Part shown: in pieces, positions 7,849 to 15,710 of the stretch
How positions within the stretch are numbered: position 1 is the first letter of the stretch
How the letters are laid out: each line of letters begins with the position of its first letter
Virus record (IMG/VR): IMGVR_UViG_3300048914_000208
Location: 1-37,627 of that record
Reading direction: 5' to 3' (one strand)
Length of the DNA stretch: 37,627 bases
Origin: a virus
Notes under the pieces: model-generated
What the model saw: only the letters and a program-made list of their open reading frames with translations
Told to the model about the DNA's origin: nothing
Databases searched by the model: none
Position numbers and translations under genes: made by a program

Positions 7849-8232
7849 TTTACCCTGTTGCGCTTTAATCTTACTGGCCCAGCTGGGCATTGCGGCAATA
7901 CGCCGTTCGCTTTCGCGGTCGGCTTCCTCTTTCTGGGCTTTGGCTAACGCGGCGGTTTGATGCTGCATTAACTCTTCTAACTTAAGGCGTATCGCCTCAT
8001 ACATATTGCACAAATTAAGCGGAAAACTAATTGTGGTAAACTTTACCCTGTAAATGGTTTTCTGCTTGTGCCTTATGCTTCCGGCCACGTGGTGTCCCCG
8101 CACGCTCCACCCTATTGTAAGGCCTAAATTATCTGACATACGGTTGCAGTCCATCACCAGTATTTGCATGTCTTTTAGTGTAAAATACCCTGCGGAAATC
8201 TGCTTTTCATTAAAACTCTCAATCTTCAACAT
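7843..8232 (-). CDS. Leftward hypothetical protein inside the structural block
   Basis: A 129-aa protein on the strand opposite to all neighbours. The N-terminal 80 residues look like a beta-rich domain, followed by a helical, Ala/Glu/Gln/Lys-rich C-terminal tail (about residues 82-112, coiled-coil-like). No family recognised. Being alone on its strand between packaging and head genes, it must have its own promoter in 8233-8388; on the minus strand TATTTTTG (8255-8262) fits the Bacteroidota -7 box. A moron-like gene expressed from the prophage is a reasonable inference. Confidence 0.65.
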   Translation of the reverse strand: MLKIESFNEKQISAGYFTLKDMQILVMDCNRMSDNLGLTIGWSVRGHHVAGSIRHKQKTIYRVKFTTISFPLNLCNMYEAIRLKLEELMQHQTAALAKAQKEEADRESERRIAAMPSWASKIKAQQGKL

Positions 8233-8254
8233 AAGAATATTTTCTACAACAGTA

Positions 8255-8262
8255 CAAAAATA
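8255..8262 (-). promoter_or_regulatory. Candidate -7 box for the leftward gene
   Basis: Read on the minus strand this is TATTTTTG, matching TAnnTTTG, about 23 bases before the start codon at 8232. No TTG -33 element is seen at the expected distance, so the call is weak. Confidence 0.35.
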
Positions 8263-8321
8263 TTCAAAACCTTCAAAGTTTTAAGGGTGGGTTAACAAAT
8301 TTTATGCAACCCCTAAACTTC

Positions 8322-8336
8322 GGGAACAATGTTCCC
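8322..8336. promoter_or_regulatory. 15-bp palindrome between divergent genes
   Basis: GGGAAC-AAT-GTTCCC is a perfect 6-bp inverted repeat with a 3-bp spacer in the divergent gap between the leftward gene and the portal gene. It could be an operator or a hairpin in the portal leader. No second copy was noticed elsewhere. Confidence 0.4.
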
Positions 8337-8388
8337 ACCTTACCCCATTCGCTTAAAATAATTTTATCCCTGTAAAACCACACGGGGA

Positions 8389-9744
8389 ATGAACTTTATA
8401 GATAAATCTTTTTCTAACCTAATAAACAAGCGCGGGCCCGGCACTGCTACAAGCGTTATGGGGCATAACAGCGGCTTGTTTTCAATGCTGGGTTGGGGCG
8501 GTGCTTCGGGTTCTAAACCTTTGCCGGTGGTTACGGTTAAGCGTGCGCTTACGGTAAGTGCTGTGTGGGATGCCTGTAACAACATCAGCAATAGTGTGGG
8601 TGTGGTGCCTTTTGGAGTATACCAAACGGTGGATACCGGAAACGAGCGCCAAAAAGACCATCCTGCCGATTGGCTTTTAACCCAGGAACCTGACGGTGAA
8701 AACGGTTGGCTTACACCTTTTCAGTTTAAAAAAGTGGCCCTGATGTCGCTTTTACTGCGCGGCAATTCGCTTTGGGAAAAGATTTATAAGCCTGATGGCG
8801 CTGTAAAGCTTAAATACATTGCCTGGGATGATGTGACCGATATTAAAGTATATAAATGGGATGACGGTGAAACGTCGCTGGTGTATATGCTGAAAAACGG
8901 CAATTATCTTTTTACGGAAGAAACAGTGCACCTGCGCGGCCTTTCGCTTGATGGCGTTGTGGGGCTCAGCGTGATTTCTTATGCGTGCCTGACCATGAAC
9001 CTCGCGATCTCTATTGCGGAGTTTAGTTATACCAATTTTGAAAATAAGGGCGTGCGCCAGGGGGTTATTGAAACCGAAAAATCTTTGGCGGGCCAAAACG
9101 GCGCCCAAAGGCAATTTACTCCGGGGGTGCCGCAAAGCCCGGTACCTACGGCAGAAGATTTGGCTGCTGGCAGAAAAGCCACCCCAAATTCTGAAGGTAC
9201 CAAGCTTAAGATTATTGCCGGGTGGCGCGCTGCCATGCAGGAAAAAAATGCTGACAGGGTTATTGTGCTTGATGAAGGCATGACGTTTAAGCCTATTATG
9301 CTTTCGCCCCAGGAGGCGCAGATCATTGAACAGGGCAAATTTACCAATGAAGATTTTTCCCGTTGGTTTAATATAGCCCCGCACAAAATAAAGAACCTGG
9401 AGCGCAGCACCAATAATAATATTGAGCATCAGGCCCTGGAATATTCAACCGACACCATACAACCGTGGGTGACCAACCTGGAGCAGGAATTTGCCAAAAA
9501 ATTACTGACCCGCGAAGACCGCAAGGCCGGGTATTTTGTAAAAGGCAATATGAATGTGCTGTTGCGTGCAAATATGGAAAGCCGCAGCGCATTCTTTACC
9601 CGCATGGTAAACAGCGGCATTATGACGCCAAACGAGGCCCGCAGGCTGGAAGATATGAACGATAAGGAAGGCGGTGATGACCTGCGTTTCCCTGTCAACA
9701 CGCAAACCCAGGAACAAATTGAAAATTCGCTTAAAAATGGATAA
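8389..9744 (+). CDS. Portal protein (HK97 family)
   Basis: A 451-aa portal subunit that should form the dodecameric vertex for DNA passage. It has the family order: N-terminal 'ALTVSAVWDACNNISNSVG..PFGVY', a 'HPADWLLTQEPD' segment, 'FKKVALMSLLLRGNSLW', a mid-region loop rich in Gly/Pro/Ala (about residues 230-275), and 'LSPQEAQIIEQGKFTNEDFSRWFNIAPHKI' (about 307-336). The C-terminal part has 'GIMTPNEARRLEDM'. It overlaps the protease gene by eight bases. The preceding 156-bp gap holds a palindrome. Confidence 0.93.
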   Translation: MNFIDKSFSNLINKRGPGTATSVMGHNSGLFSMLGWGGASGSKPLPVVTVKRALTVSAVWDACNNISNSVGVVPFGVYQTVDTGNERQKDHPADWLLTQEPDGENGWLTPFQFKKVALMSLLLRGNSLWEKIYKPDGAVKLKYIAWDDVTDIKVYKWDDGETSLVYMLKNGNYLFTEETVHLRGLSLDGVVGLSVISYACLTMNLAISIAEFSYTNFENKGVRQGVIETEKSLAGQNGAQRQFTPGVPQSPVPTAEDLAAGRKATPNSEGTKLKIIAGWRAAMQEKNADRVIVLDEGMTFKPIMLSPQEAQIIEQGKFTNEDFSRWFNIAPHKIKNLERSTNNNIEHQALEYSTDTIQPWVTNLEQEFAKKLLTREDRKAGYFVKGNMNVLLRANMESRSAFFTRMVNSGIMTPNEARRLEDMNDKEGGDDLRFPVNTQTQEQIENSLKNG

Positions 9745-10387
9745 GGACTATATCAAGAATATTGAAGGGGCTGAGAGGCGTTTTGCGGCCAACGGCATGA
9801 AGGTTGAAAAACGCGCGGCTGACGGTGAGAATGAATCGTTTGTGGTGCAGGGCTATGCCGCCATTTTTAACAGTCCTACGCAAATAGGCTCTTGGTTTCG
9901 TGAGGTGATACTGCCCGGGGCTTTTGATGATGTGCTCGGCCAGGATGTGCGCTGCCTTTTTAACCATGATCCTAGCCTAATATTAGGGCGCACCGAAAGC
10001 GGCACCCTTGAAATCGGGGTAGATACAAAAGGTTTATGGTACCGGTACACTACGCCAGACCGCACCTATGCAAAAGACCTGGCAGATGCGATAGATAAAG
10101 GCGATGTGTCGCAATCCTCTTTCGCATTCAGGGCAAAAGAAACCGTATGGCGCGAAATTCAGGATGAACTGGACCTGCGCGAAATTGTAAAGGTAGAAAC
10201 GCTGTATGATGTAAGCCCGGTAACCTACCCGGCTTATAACGATGCCACCGTGGGCAAACGTGCCTTTGATGACCGTCAGGCCGAAAAACAGCGTGAAATT
10301 GATGAAAACGCGGGCATCCGCACTACAGATAAAGGGCTTACATCTTTTGAGGCTCAGGTGATAATTAATAAAAACAGATGTTTATGA
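9737..10387 (+). CDS. HK97-family prohead protease
   Basis: A 216-aa maturation protease (peptidase family U35 type) that should trim the major capsid N-terminus. Visible blocks: 'VVQGYAAIFNSPTQIGSWFREVILPGAFDD', the conserved-His strand FNHDPSLILGRTESGTLEI, 'DKGDVSQSSFAFRA' with a candidate catalytic Ser, and 'LYDVSPVTYPAYNDATVGKR'. ATG 9737 is chosen because the longer upstream frame lies inside the portal gene. Its stop overlaps the capsid start (ATGA). Confidence 0.92.
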   Translation: MDKDYIKNIEGAERRFAANGMKVEKRAADGENESFVVQGYAAIFNSPTQIGSWFREVILPGAFDDVLGQDVRCLFNHDPSLILGRTESGTLEIGVDTKGLWYRYTTPDRTYAKDLADAIDKGDVSQSSFAFRAKETVWREIQDELDLREIVKVETLYDVSPVTYPAYNDATVGKRAFDDRQAEKQREIDENAGIRTTDKGLTSFEAQVIINKNRCL

Positions 10388-11697
10388 AACGAAGTGAAGT
10401 TTTAATTCAGCAGCGAGCCTCAAAAATTGCCGCTCAAACTGCGCTAAACGAAAAACTAACTACAGAAAAGCGCGATGCTTTTACTGCGGAAGAAACAACA
10501 GCGTTCCGCGCCCTGCAAACCGAGATCGATGCGCTTAGCGAACAGATCAAGGATGCGGAAACCTATGAGCGCAATCTTATTTTAGGTGCGCAGCAACGCG
10601 GCGTCAGCGCAATGGATAAAGGTCCTGGCGGCGAAGATGCGGAGCTTGAAAAGATTGCAAAACGTTTTTCGCTGCACAAAGCGCTTGATGATATGGCAGA
10701 AGGCCGTTCGCAAAGCGGTGTGGAAAAGGAAGTGTATGACGAAGGTGTAAAACGCGCAAACGCTGCCGGGCAGGAATATACCGGGTTTGTATTGCCTTCA
10801 CAGATACAGAAACGTTTTGCGGGCCAAAGCGTTACGCAGGACAGTGGTGAGTATGGCGCTGCACTTGTGGTGGAAGAATACCAGGGTATGATTGATTACC
10901 TGCGCCCTAAGCCTATCACAGAACAAATGGGGGCTACATATTTAAGTGACCTTCAGGGTGACGCGGTGTTTATGGTAAACGAGGGCGGTATACAGTCTTA
11001 TTGGGAAGGTGAAATTGATTCGGGGCAAACTTCAAAAAACAAGTATTCCCGCAAAAAAATGTCTCCAAACAGGCTTTATACCGGGGTGCCGCTAACTATC
11101 CAAAACATAAAGCAGTCAAGCTACAGCCTTGAGGGGTTGACTATAAATTCTATCAACGCGGCAATGGCTCAGGCGCTTGATGTGGCTGTTATAAACGGTA
11201 CGGGTGCAAACGACCAGCCTACCGGCATTCTTAATACTTCGGGCCTTCCTGTTATTGCAATAGGTACAAATGGCGGCCCGTTAACATGGGCGCAAATTGT
11301 GGCTATGGAAACCGGTGTGTTTGTAGAAAACGCAAACGCTGCTAAAATGGCTTATGCTGTAAATTCTGTAACAAAAGGCAAGCTAAAAACAACCAAGCAT
11401 GAAGCAGGCGACCTGGGTTATCTTATGGCGCTGGATAATACCATTAACGGGTATAATGTGGGTGTGTCTAACAATGTTCCTGGTAATATTACAAAAGGCA
11501 ACGGCACAAATCTGAGCGCGGCCATTTTTGGCGACTGGACGCAGGTTGTAATTGGCCAGTGGGGTTTTGTTGACCTGGTGCTGGATAAATCAACTGCCGG
11601 TTCAGGGTATTATATTATCCATGTGAACGGATATTATGATGTGCTGGTGAAACAAATCAAAGCGTTTACCGCGATCAAAGATATTACAACAACTTAA
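10384..11697 (+). CDS. Major capsid protein (HK97 fold)
   Basis: A 437-aa capsid precursor. Residues about 1-70 form a charged coiled-coil delta domain, the built-in scaffold removed by the protease. The fold follows: 'TQDSGEYGAALVVEEYQGMIDYLRPKPITEQMGA' (N-arm/spine), 'NQPTGILNT'-type loop (here NDQPTGILNTSG), and C-terminal 'IFGDWTQVVIGQWGFVDLVLD', typical of HK97 gp5-like proteins. ATG 10384 gives the ATGA overlap used elsewhere here; ATG 10378 is possible. It is the third gene of a canonical portal-protease-capsid set. Confidence 0.95.
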   Translation: MKRSEVLIQQRASKIAAQTALNEKLTTEKRDAFTAEETTAFRALQTEIDALSEQIKDAETYERNLILGAQQRGVSAMDKGPGGEDAELEKIAKRFSLHKALDDMAEGRSQSGVEKEVYDEGVKRANAAGQEYTGFVLPSQIQKRFAGQSVTQDSGEYGAALVVEEYQGMIDYLRPKPITEQMGATYLSDLQGDAVFMVNEGGIQSYWEGEIDSGQTSKNKYSRKKMSPNRLYTGVPLTIQNIKQSSYSLEGLTINSINAAMAQALDVAVINGTGANDQPTGILNTSGLPVIAIGTNGGPLTWAQIVAMETGVFVENANAAKMAYAVNSVTKGKLKTTKHEAGDLGYLMALDNTINGYNVGVSNNVPGNITKGNGTNLSAAIFGDWTQVVIGQWGFVDLVLDKSTAGSGYYIIHVNGYYDVLVKQIKAFTAIKDITTT

Positions 11698-11721
11698 GAA
11701 GTCTCTCTTTTCCCCTTATGC

Positions 11722-11745
11722 GGCGCAGTGCTTAAGGCCTGCGCT
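11722..11745 (+). terminator. Hairpin after the capsid gene
   Basis: GCGCAG and CTGCGC form a 6-bp stem (extended by one G-T pair) around a 10-base loop in the 86-bp gap after the capsid gene. There is no T-run, so it is more likely an mRNA-processing or stability hairpin than a full terminator. Confidence 0.4.
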
Positions 11746-11783
11746 GCTGCTGGAAAACGCTTAATCTTTAAAACGTAAATACC

Positions 11784-12158
11784 ATGTCTAAAAAGAAAAC
11801 AATAAAATTCGTGCTGTCCCCTACCGGGATGTTTAACCTGGCCTACAGCCCGGGTGATGAACTTACTGAAAGCGCTGTATTTCCGGTTGAAAAACTAACC
11901 GAAATAGTAGATGCGGGTTATGCCCAGTGGGTTGTGGATGGCGAAGTGGTGGAAAAAGCCGATAAAAAGGCAAAGGCCGAAGCTGAAACCCTATTGAACA
12001 ACGCAAAAGCCGAAGCAGAAAATATTATAAACCAGGCTAAAGCTGAAGCAGAACAGATACTGGCGAATGCCAAAGAAAAGGCATCGGCTGAGCTTAAGGC
12101 GGCGCCAAAAGCTGAAACCGCGACCGATAAAGGCGCTGCTGCTGCCGAAAAATCGTAA
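11784..12158 (+). CDS. Coiled-coil head protein, possible decoration or head-fibre base
   Basis: A 124-aa protein. Residues 1-50 form a small beta-like domain ('FVLSPTGMFNLAYSPGDELT...'). From about 60 onward an AKAEAE-x-L/I-x-N-A/Q repeat with 11-residue spacing recurs about four times, ending in an Ala/Lys-rich tail. The regular repeat predicts a long straight helix or coiled coil. Between capsid and connector genes it could be a head decoration or a minor head protein; this is inferred from position only. Confidence 0.7.
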   Translation: MSKKKTIKFVLSPTGMFNLAYSPGDELTESAVFPVEKLTEIVDAGYAQWVVDGEVVEKADKKAKAEAETLLNNAKAEAENIINQAKAEAEQILANAKEKASAELKAAPKAETATDKGAAAAEKS

Positions 12159-12175
12159 CCCTACAACGCTGCATT

Positions 12176-12721
12176 ATGGTAAAGAAATTTGATATCACCC
12201 CTATTGAAACTCCGGTTCTTACGTTAGACCAGGCTAAGGCCCAGTTGCGTGTGGAACTGGACTGGACTGAGGAAGATGATTTTATTAACGATATCATCGT
12301 GCAGGCGCAGGATGTGGCAGAGCAGTACATGGGGCGCCCCTGCGGGCACTCCATGGTGCTGGAGTGCGATAATTTTGATGCTGTGTCGGCAATACAATGC
12401 CTGGCAAAACCTGAGGTTACACATGTAAAATATTTGCCGGAAGGCGAAACGGAATATGTGGTTTTAGGTGCAGAAAATTACACATTTGAAAAACTGTACC
12501 GGGGCGATTTATACAGCCTTACGTTTGGGCAAACCCTGCCTGATCTTGCAGTGAGCGATGCGGCGGTGGTGGTTACCCTAACCACGGTGTGCCCTCCTGC
12601 GGTATTGCGCGGCATCCTGCTTATTTTAACCGACCTCTATGAGCGCCGGGAAGACAGGGTGGTGAATATGGCTGATACGCTGGCAGTGTCTTACCTGCGG
12701 ATTTATAAACAAACCTGGTAA
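12176..12721 (+). CDS. Head-tail connector (gp6/gp15-like)
   Basis: A 181-aa protein whose N-terminal part 'LTLDQAKAQLRVELDWTEEDDFINDIIVQAQDVAEQYMGRPC' region shows the helical pattern of phage gp6-like DNA-packaging/connector adaptors (L..AK..LR.......DD..I...I..A...VE...GR). The C-terminal part ends in a helix 'AVLRGILLILTDLYERRED', also usual for this family. It should form the ring below the portal. Position after the capsid fits. Confidence 0.85.
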   Translation: MVKKFDITPIETPVLTLDQAKAQLRVELDWTEEDDFINDIIVQAQDVAEQYMGRPCGHSMVLECDNFDAVSAIQCLAKPEVTHVKYLPEGETEYVVLGAENYTFEKLYRGDLYSLTFGQTLPDLAVSDAAVVVTLTTVCPPAVLRGILLILTDLYERREDRVVNMADTLAVSYLRIYKQTW

Positions 12722-12723
12722 CC

Positions 12724-13065
12724 ATGGCACAGCAACGCCCCTACATAGGCCAGATGGACCGCAAGGTTAAGGTGTACAAAAAAAGCCATGCCAACGATGA
12801 AATGGGGGTGCCTGTTGAAACGCTGGACCTGGTGTGCGAACCCTGGGCGCAAATGCGCGACACCAGTGGGCACCAGGTGGTGGAAGGTGCGCCTATGAGC
12901 GTGGTAGACCGGTCTTATGTAATACGCCGGTATCCTGAAATTGCAAAGAACGGCCGGTTAATGGTGGTGCGCGATGCGGATGTGGATTATGAGGTGCATT
13001 CCTTAAAAGAGATCGGGCGCTCGCATATAGAACTATTGGTCCAGGTAATTCAAAACAATAAATAA
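12724..13065 (+). CDS. Head closure / head-tail joining protein
   Basis: A 113-aa protein matching the SPP1 gp16-like head-closure pattern: 'IGQMDRKVKVYKKS...DEMGVPVETL', a central 'WAQMRDTSG' strand, and 'RYPEIAKNGRLMVVRDADVDYEVHSLKEIGR' with the typical 'Y.I..I.....R....EL' ending. It should act as the stopper ring. It starts two bases after the connector stop. Confidence 0.85.
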   Translation: MAQQRPYIGQMDRKVKVYKKSHANDEMGVPVETLDLVCEPWAQMRDTSGHQVVEGAPMSVVDRSYVIRRYPEIAKNGRLMVVRDADVDYEVHSLKEIGRSHIELLVQVIQNNK

Positions 13066-13066
13066 T

Positions 13067-13597
13067 ATGCCTGCCTTAATCGAAATAACAGGATTTGCCG
13101 ATCTGCAACGCAAGTTGCGTGACCTGGGCGATGACCGTAAAAAAAGGTCGGCCATGCTGGCAGTGCTTCGGGCTGCATCCCAGCCTACCGTAAGGGCGGC
13201 ACGGTCGCGGGTTCCTGTAGCGCGAAAACCGCATAAGATTTCGGGTAAGCGTACCGCAAAAACCATTCAGCCCGGCAACCTTAAAAAAAGCATTGGCAAT
13301 ATTACCGGGCGGCGTGGCCGTTCACGCATTGATCCTACAATTTATGTGGGTGGGCGTGCAAAGGGTAATAACGATGGCTTTTATGCCGGATGGGTAGAAC
13401 ATGGCCACGAAATCCACAACCAGGGCATTACGGCCCGTGTGGCAAAACGCCGTGGCATTGCTTCAGGCGGGCGCACCAGGCCGCAGCCTTTTATGAGCCC
13501 GGCATTTGAACAAACGCAAGGCCAGGTTACACAGGACACGGTTAAGCGGGTTGAAAAAGTAATACAGGCCCAAATCAATAGACTATCCACACCATGA
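13067..13597 (+). CDS. HK97 gp10-like tail component
   Basis: A 176-aa very basic protein with the gp10 pattern: N-terminal 'ITGFADLQRKLRDLGDD', 'LRAASQPTVRAARSRVPVA', a 'G.LKKSI' segment (here GNLKKSIG), 'FYAGWVEHGH' and 'PQPFMSPAFEQT'. In HK97-like phages this protein helps join tail to head or terminate the tail tube. It overlaps the next gene by four bases. Confidence 0.85.
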   Translation: MPALIEITGFADLQRKLRDLGDDRKKRSAMLAVLRAASQPTVRAARSRVPVARKPHKISGKRTAKTIQPGNLKKSIGNITGRRGRSRIDPTIYVGGRAKGNNDGFYAGWVEHGHEIHNQGITARVAKRRGIASGGRTRPQPFMSPAFEQTQGQVTQDTVKRVEKVIQAQINRLSTP

Positions 13598-13944
13598 AAC
13601 AAAAAGCAGTTGAAATACGCAGTTTCCTGTTAGCGCAGGCATCGGTTACCAATGTAATTGGTGCGGCCGATGTTGCACGATATTTCTTGTTTTGGGGCCC
13701 TGAAGGTGTCCAAAAACCATTTATAACCTATGCGCCTGGCAGTGTATCGGTTTCGGGGGATGGCCGTGAGGGCAATGTGGTGCTGTATGTATGGTTTGCG
13801 GCAGATAAGGGCAATGATATGATAACCTTTATTGATATGGTTGTGGGCTTGCTGGAGCAAAAATATGACGTGGGTGAAGTGCGGACTTACCCCGATGTAG
13901 AAAGCGGCGAACCGCTGCTTTATGCTGAAATACCGGTTTACTAA
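13594..13944 (+). CDS. Tail completion protein (DUF3168-like)
   Basis: A 116-aa protein with the shape of DUF3168/gp17-like tail terminators: an N-terminal helix ending 'LLAQASVTNVIG', then 'KPFITYAPGSVS' and an alternating beta region 'VVLYVWFAADKGNDMITFIDMVVGLLE'. Gene order (gp10-like then this then major tail protein) supports the call more than sequence identity does. Confidence 0.75.
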   Translation: MKQKAVEIRSFLLAQASVTNVIGAADVARYFLFWGPEGVQKPFITYAPGSVSVSGDGREGNVVLYVWFAADKGNDMITFIDMVVGLLEQKYDVGEVRTYPDVESGEPLLYAEIPVY

Positions 13945-13975
13945 AATAAATTTTTAATCTCAAAATCAAAATATT

Positions 13976-14398
13976 ATGGCATTAGGCGATCCAATTAAAG
14001 GCAAGGCACTGCGCCTCAGGTTTAATGATAAACTATTGTATCATGCAACCGAATGTGTGCTCGATATGAGCCGCGATACCGAAGAAACGACAAGTAAAGA
14101 TACAAATGGTAAACTTATTGCTTTAGGTGATTATACTTACACGCTCAGTACTGCGGCGCTTTATGCAATGTTGCCTGCGGGCGATACTACCCATATTGAT
14201 GCCGATACGCTGAATGCGGCATTCCTGGCCGGTACTTCTATCGACTGGCAGTTTTTCAGCGCGGGTGATAGCCTTAAAATGTACAGTGGTACCGTATATG
14301 TTACATCGGCCAACCTTACGGCTACAAACGGCAGCAATTCAAACACCAGCTACACTTTTACCGGCAGCGGCGATATCGCGATTGAAGATGTTGATTGA
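13976..14398 (+). CDS. Major tail (tube) protein
   Basis: A 140-aa beta-rich protein with 'ECVLDMSRDTEETTSKDTNGK' near the N-terminus, a pattern of the TP901-1/Phage_tail_2-type tube subunits (LD...E..E.T.KD....), and a C-terminal strand pair 'NTSYTFTGSGDIAIED'. Its position between the DUF3168-like gene and the chaperones is as expected. An AT-rich leader and a downstream hairpin suggest a separately abundant mRNA. Confidence 0.85.
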   Translation: MALGDPIKGKALRLRFNDKLLYHATECVLDMSRDTEETTSKDTNGKLIALGDYTYTLSTAALYAMLPAGDTTHIDADTLNAAFLAGTSIDWQFFSAGDSLKMYSGTVYVTSANLTATNGSNSNTSYTFTGSGDIAIEDVD

Positions 14399-14431
14399 AC
14401 GCAGGGCGTGTACGGGTCGCAGTATGGGCCG

Positions 14432-14463
14432 CAATATGGTTAATCTACAGGTTAACCATATTG
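14432..14463 (+). terminator. 12-bp perfect hairpin after the major tail gene
   Basis: A perfect 12-bp inverted repeat, CAATATGGTTAA and TTAACCATATTG, with an 8-base loop, in the 93-bp gap after the tail tube gene. No U-run follows, so it may protect or process the abundant tube mRNA or attenuate read-through. Confidence 0.5.
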
Positions 14464-14491
14464 GTTAACACGTTTAAAAACAGAAAAAATT

Positions 14492-15616
14492 ATGGCATTT
14501 ACTTTTGCTCAATTACGTGCGCAGTGGGCTGCTTTTTTTAGTGACAGTGCGCCTGATGGTTCGATTACGCCTGAGGCGGATCTTGAAACCAGGACAGATT
14601 TACTTGATACGCTCGAGGAGGCTTTTGAAAACATCCCTGCCGGGCCGCAAGGTGCGCAGGGTGTTCAGGGTATTCCCGGCCCGGTGGGGCCTGTGGGGCC
14701 TGCGGGTTTAGAGTGGCGCGGTGCGTGGGCTGCGGTAACGTCTTATGTTGAAAATGATGCGGTGGGTTTTGGAGGCGCTTCATACTTCTGCATTGCAGAT
14801 ATTGCTGGCGATTCCGATAACGAAAACCCTGCAGCAGATTCAACGCACTGGGTATTATTAGCGGCACAGGGTGCTCAGGGTATTCAGGGTGTGCAGGGGC
14901 CGCAAGGTCCGCAGGGTGCCCCTGGTCCCGGGGCTGGTACATTAACATTAGGTGGTGTGGTGAAGGCTACCCCGGCAGCTCCTTTGATTTACGGGTTTAA
15001 TTCCGTAACCGGGGGTAGTGGTTCGGTTAAACTTCCGGATGGAACTTCTACAAATATTGGTGGCGTAATATATGTAATATGTGGAAACTCTACTATTGTA
15101 GAAAGTTATAATGCTTCAAATCTAATTTACTTCGGTAGGGGTACTACTGCGCAGTTGCCGTATGTAAAAATTGATCCAAGTAATATATGGCGTTTTATAA
15201 ATGTAGGTAGTGGTGTTTGGATTGCTGAAAAAGTGATTGAAGGTTTTAGGGAGTATAGAGTTCGTTTAAGTCAAACGGGGTTGCAATTTCCATTGGTGGC
15301 CTATACGTTTGTAAATGATATTGTAATTCCAAATGTTAGTTTTCCAAACCCTCTTTATAGATTAATAAATTTTCAATATATCGGTGTCGGCCAATACTCT
15401 GTTAGATTAAATGCGCCAATGGCTGTTGGTGTATCATCAAATAATTTAGAGGTATCGTTTTCTGATAATAAGGCTCGTATTACAAATATCTCGAATGGCA
15501 CTGATAGTGTTAGTTTAAATTACGTTCAGGTTGATTTCGAAACCAGGAATACTGACGGGGATCTTGCTGATGGTATTCTTAACTATTGTAATCTGTACAT
15601 GAGGTATTACGGATAG
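14492..15616 (+). CDS. Collagen-like virion fibre or decoration protein
   Basis: A 374-aa modular protein. Residues about 1-45 form an N-terminal attachment region. The first Gly-X-Y block follows (about 50-74, with PQGAQGVQGIPGPVGPVGPAG). Next is a carbohydrate-binding-like module 'WRGAWAAVTSYVENDAVGFGG...YFCIA...W' of the kind seen in chitin-binding type 5/12 domains, then a second Gly-X-Y block (about 129-150). The C-terminal beta domain of about 200 residues is encoded by AT-richer DNA, suggesting a swapped receptor- or glycan-binding tip. Collagen-like blocks trimerise phage fibres. Location between tube and chaperones is unusual for a tail-tip fibre. Confidence 0.75.
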   Translation: MAFTFAQLRAQWAAFFSDSAPDGSITPEADLETRTDLLDTLEEAFENIPAGPQGAQGVQGIPGPVGPVGPAGLEWRGAWAAVTSYVENDAVGFGGASYFCIADIAGDSDNENPAADSTHWVLLAAQGAQGIQGVQGPQGPQGAPGPGAGTLTLGGVVKATPAAPLIYGFNSVTGGSGSVKLPDGTSTNIGGVIYVICGNSTIVESYNASNLIYFGRGTTAQLPYVKIDPSNIWRFINVGSGVWIAEKVIEGFREYRVRLSQTGLQFPLVAYTFVNDIVIPNVSFPNPLYRLINFQYIGVGQYSVRLNAPMAVGVSSNNLEVSFSDNKARITNISNGTDSVSLNYVQVDFETRNTDGDLADGILNYCNLYMRYYG

Positions 15617-15651
15617 CTTTAACCTACTTTTTTCTCAATATCCATTTCTCT

Positions 15652-15685
15652 AAAAGCCCGCCCACACTCGCGGGGCGGGCTTTTT
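15652..15685 (+). terminator. Strong rho-independent terminator
   Basis: AAAAGCCCGCCC pairs with GGGCGGGCTTTT in a 12-bp perfect stem with a 9-base loop, followed by T residues. It lies 35 bases after the collagen-like gene and separates the head/tube/fibre transcription unit from the chaperone genes. This is the clearest terminator in the window. Confidence 0.92.
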
Positions 15686-15710
15686 ATTACCAAAAATAAC
15701 TACAACAACC

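Noticed and set aside
8322-8336. Link between the GTTCCC palindrome and TTGTTCCCGTG in the terminal repeat
   Set aside because: Only one six-base half-site is shared, which is expected by chance in 37 kb.
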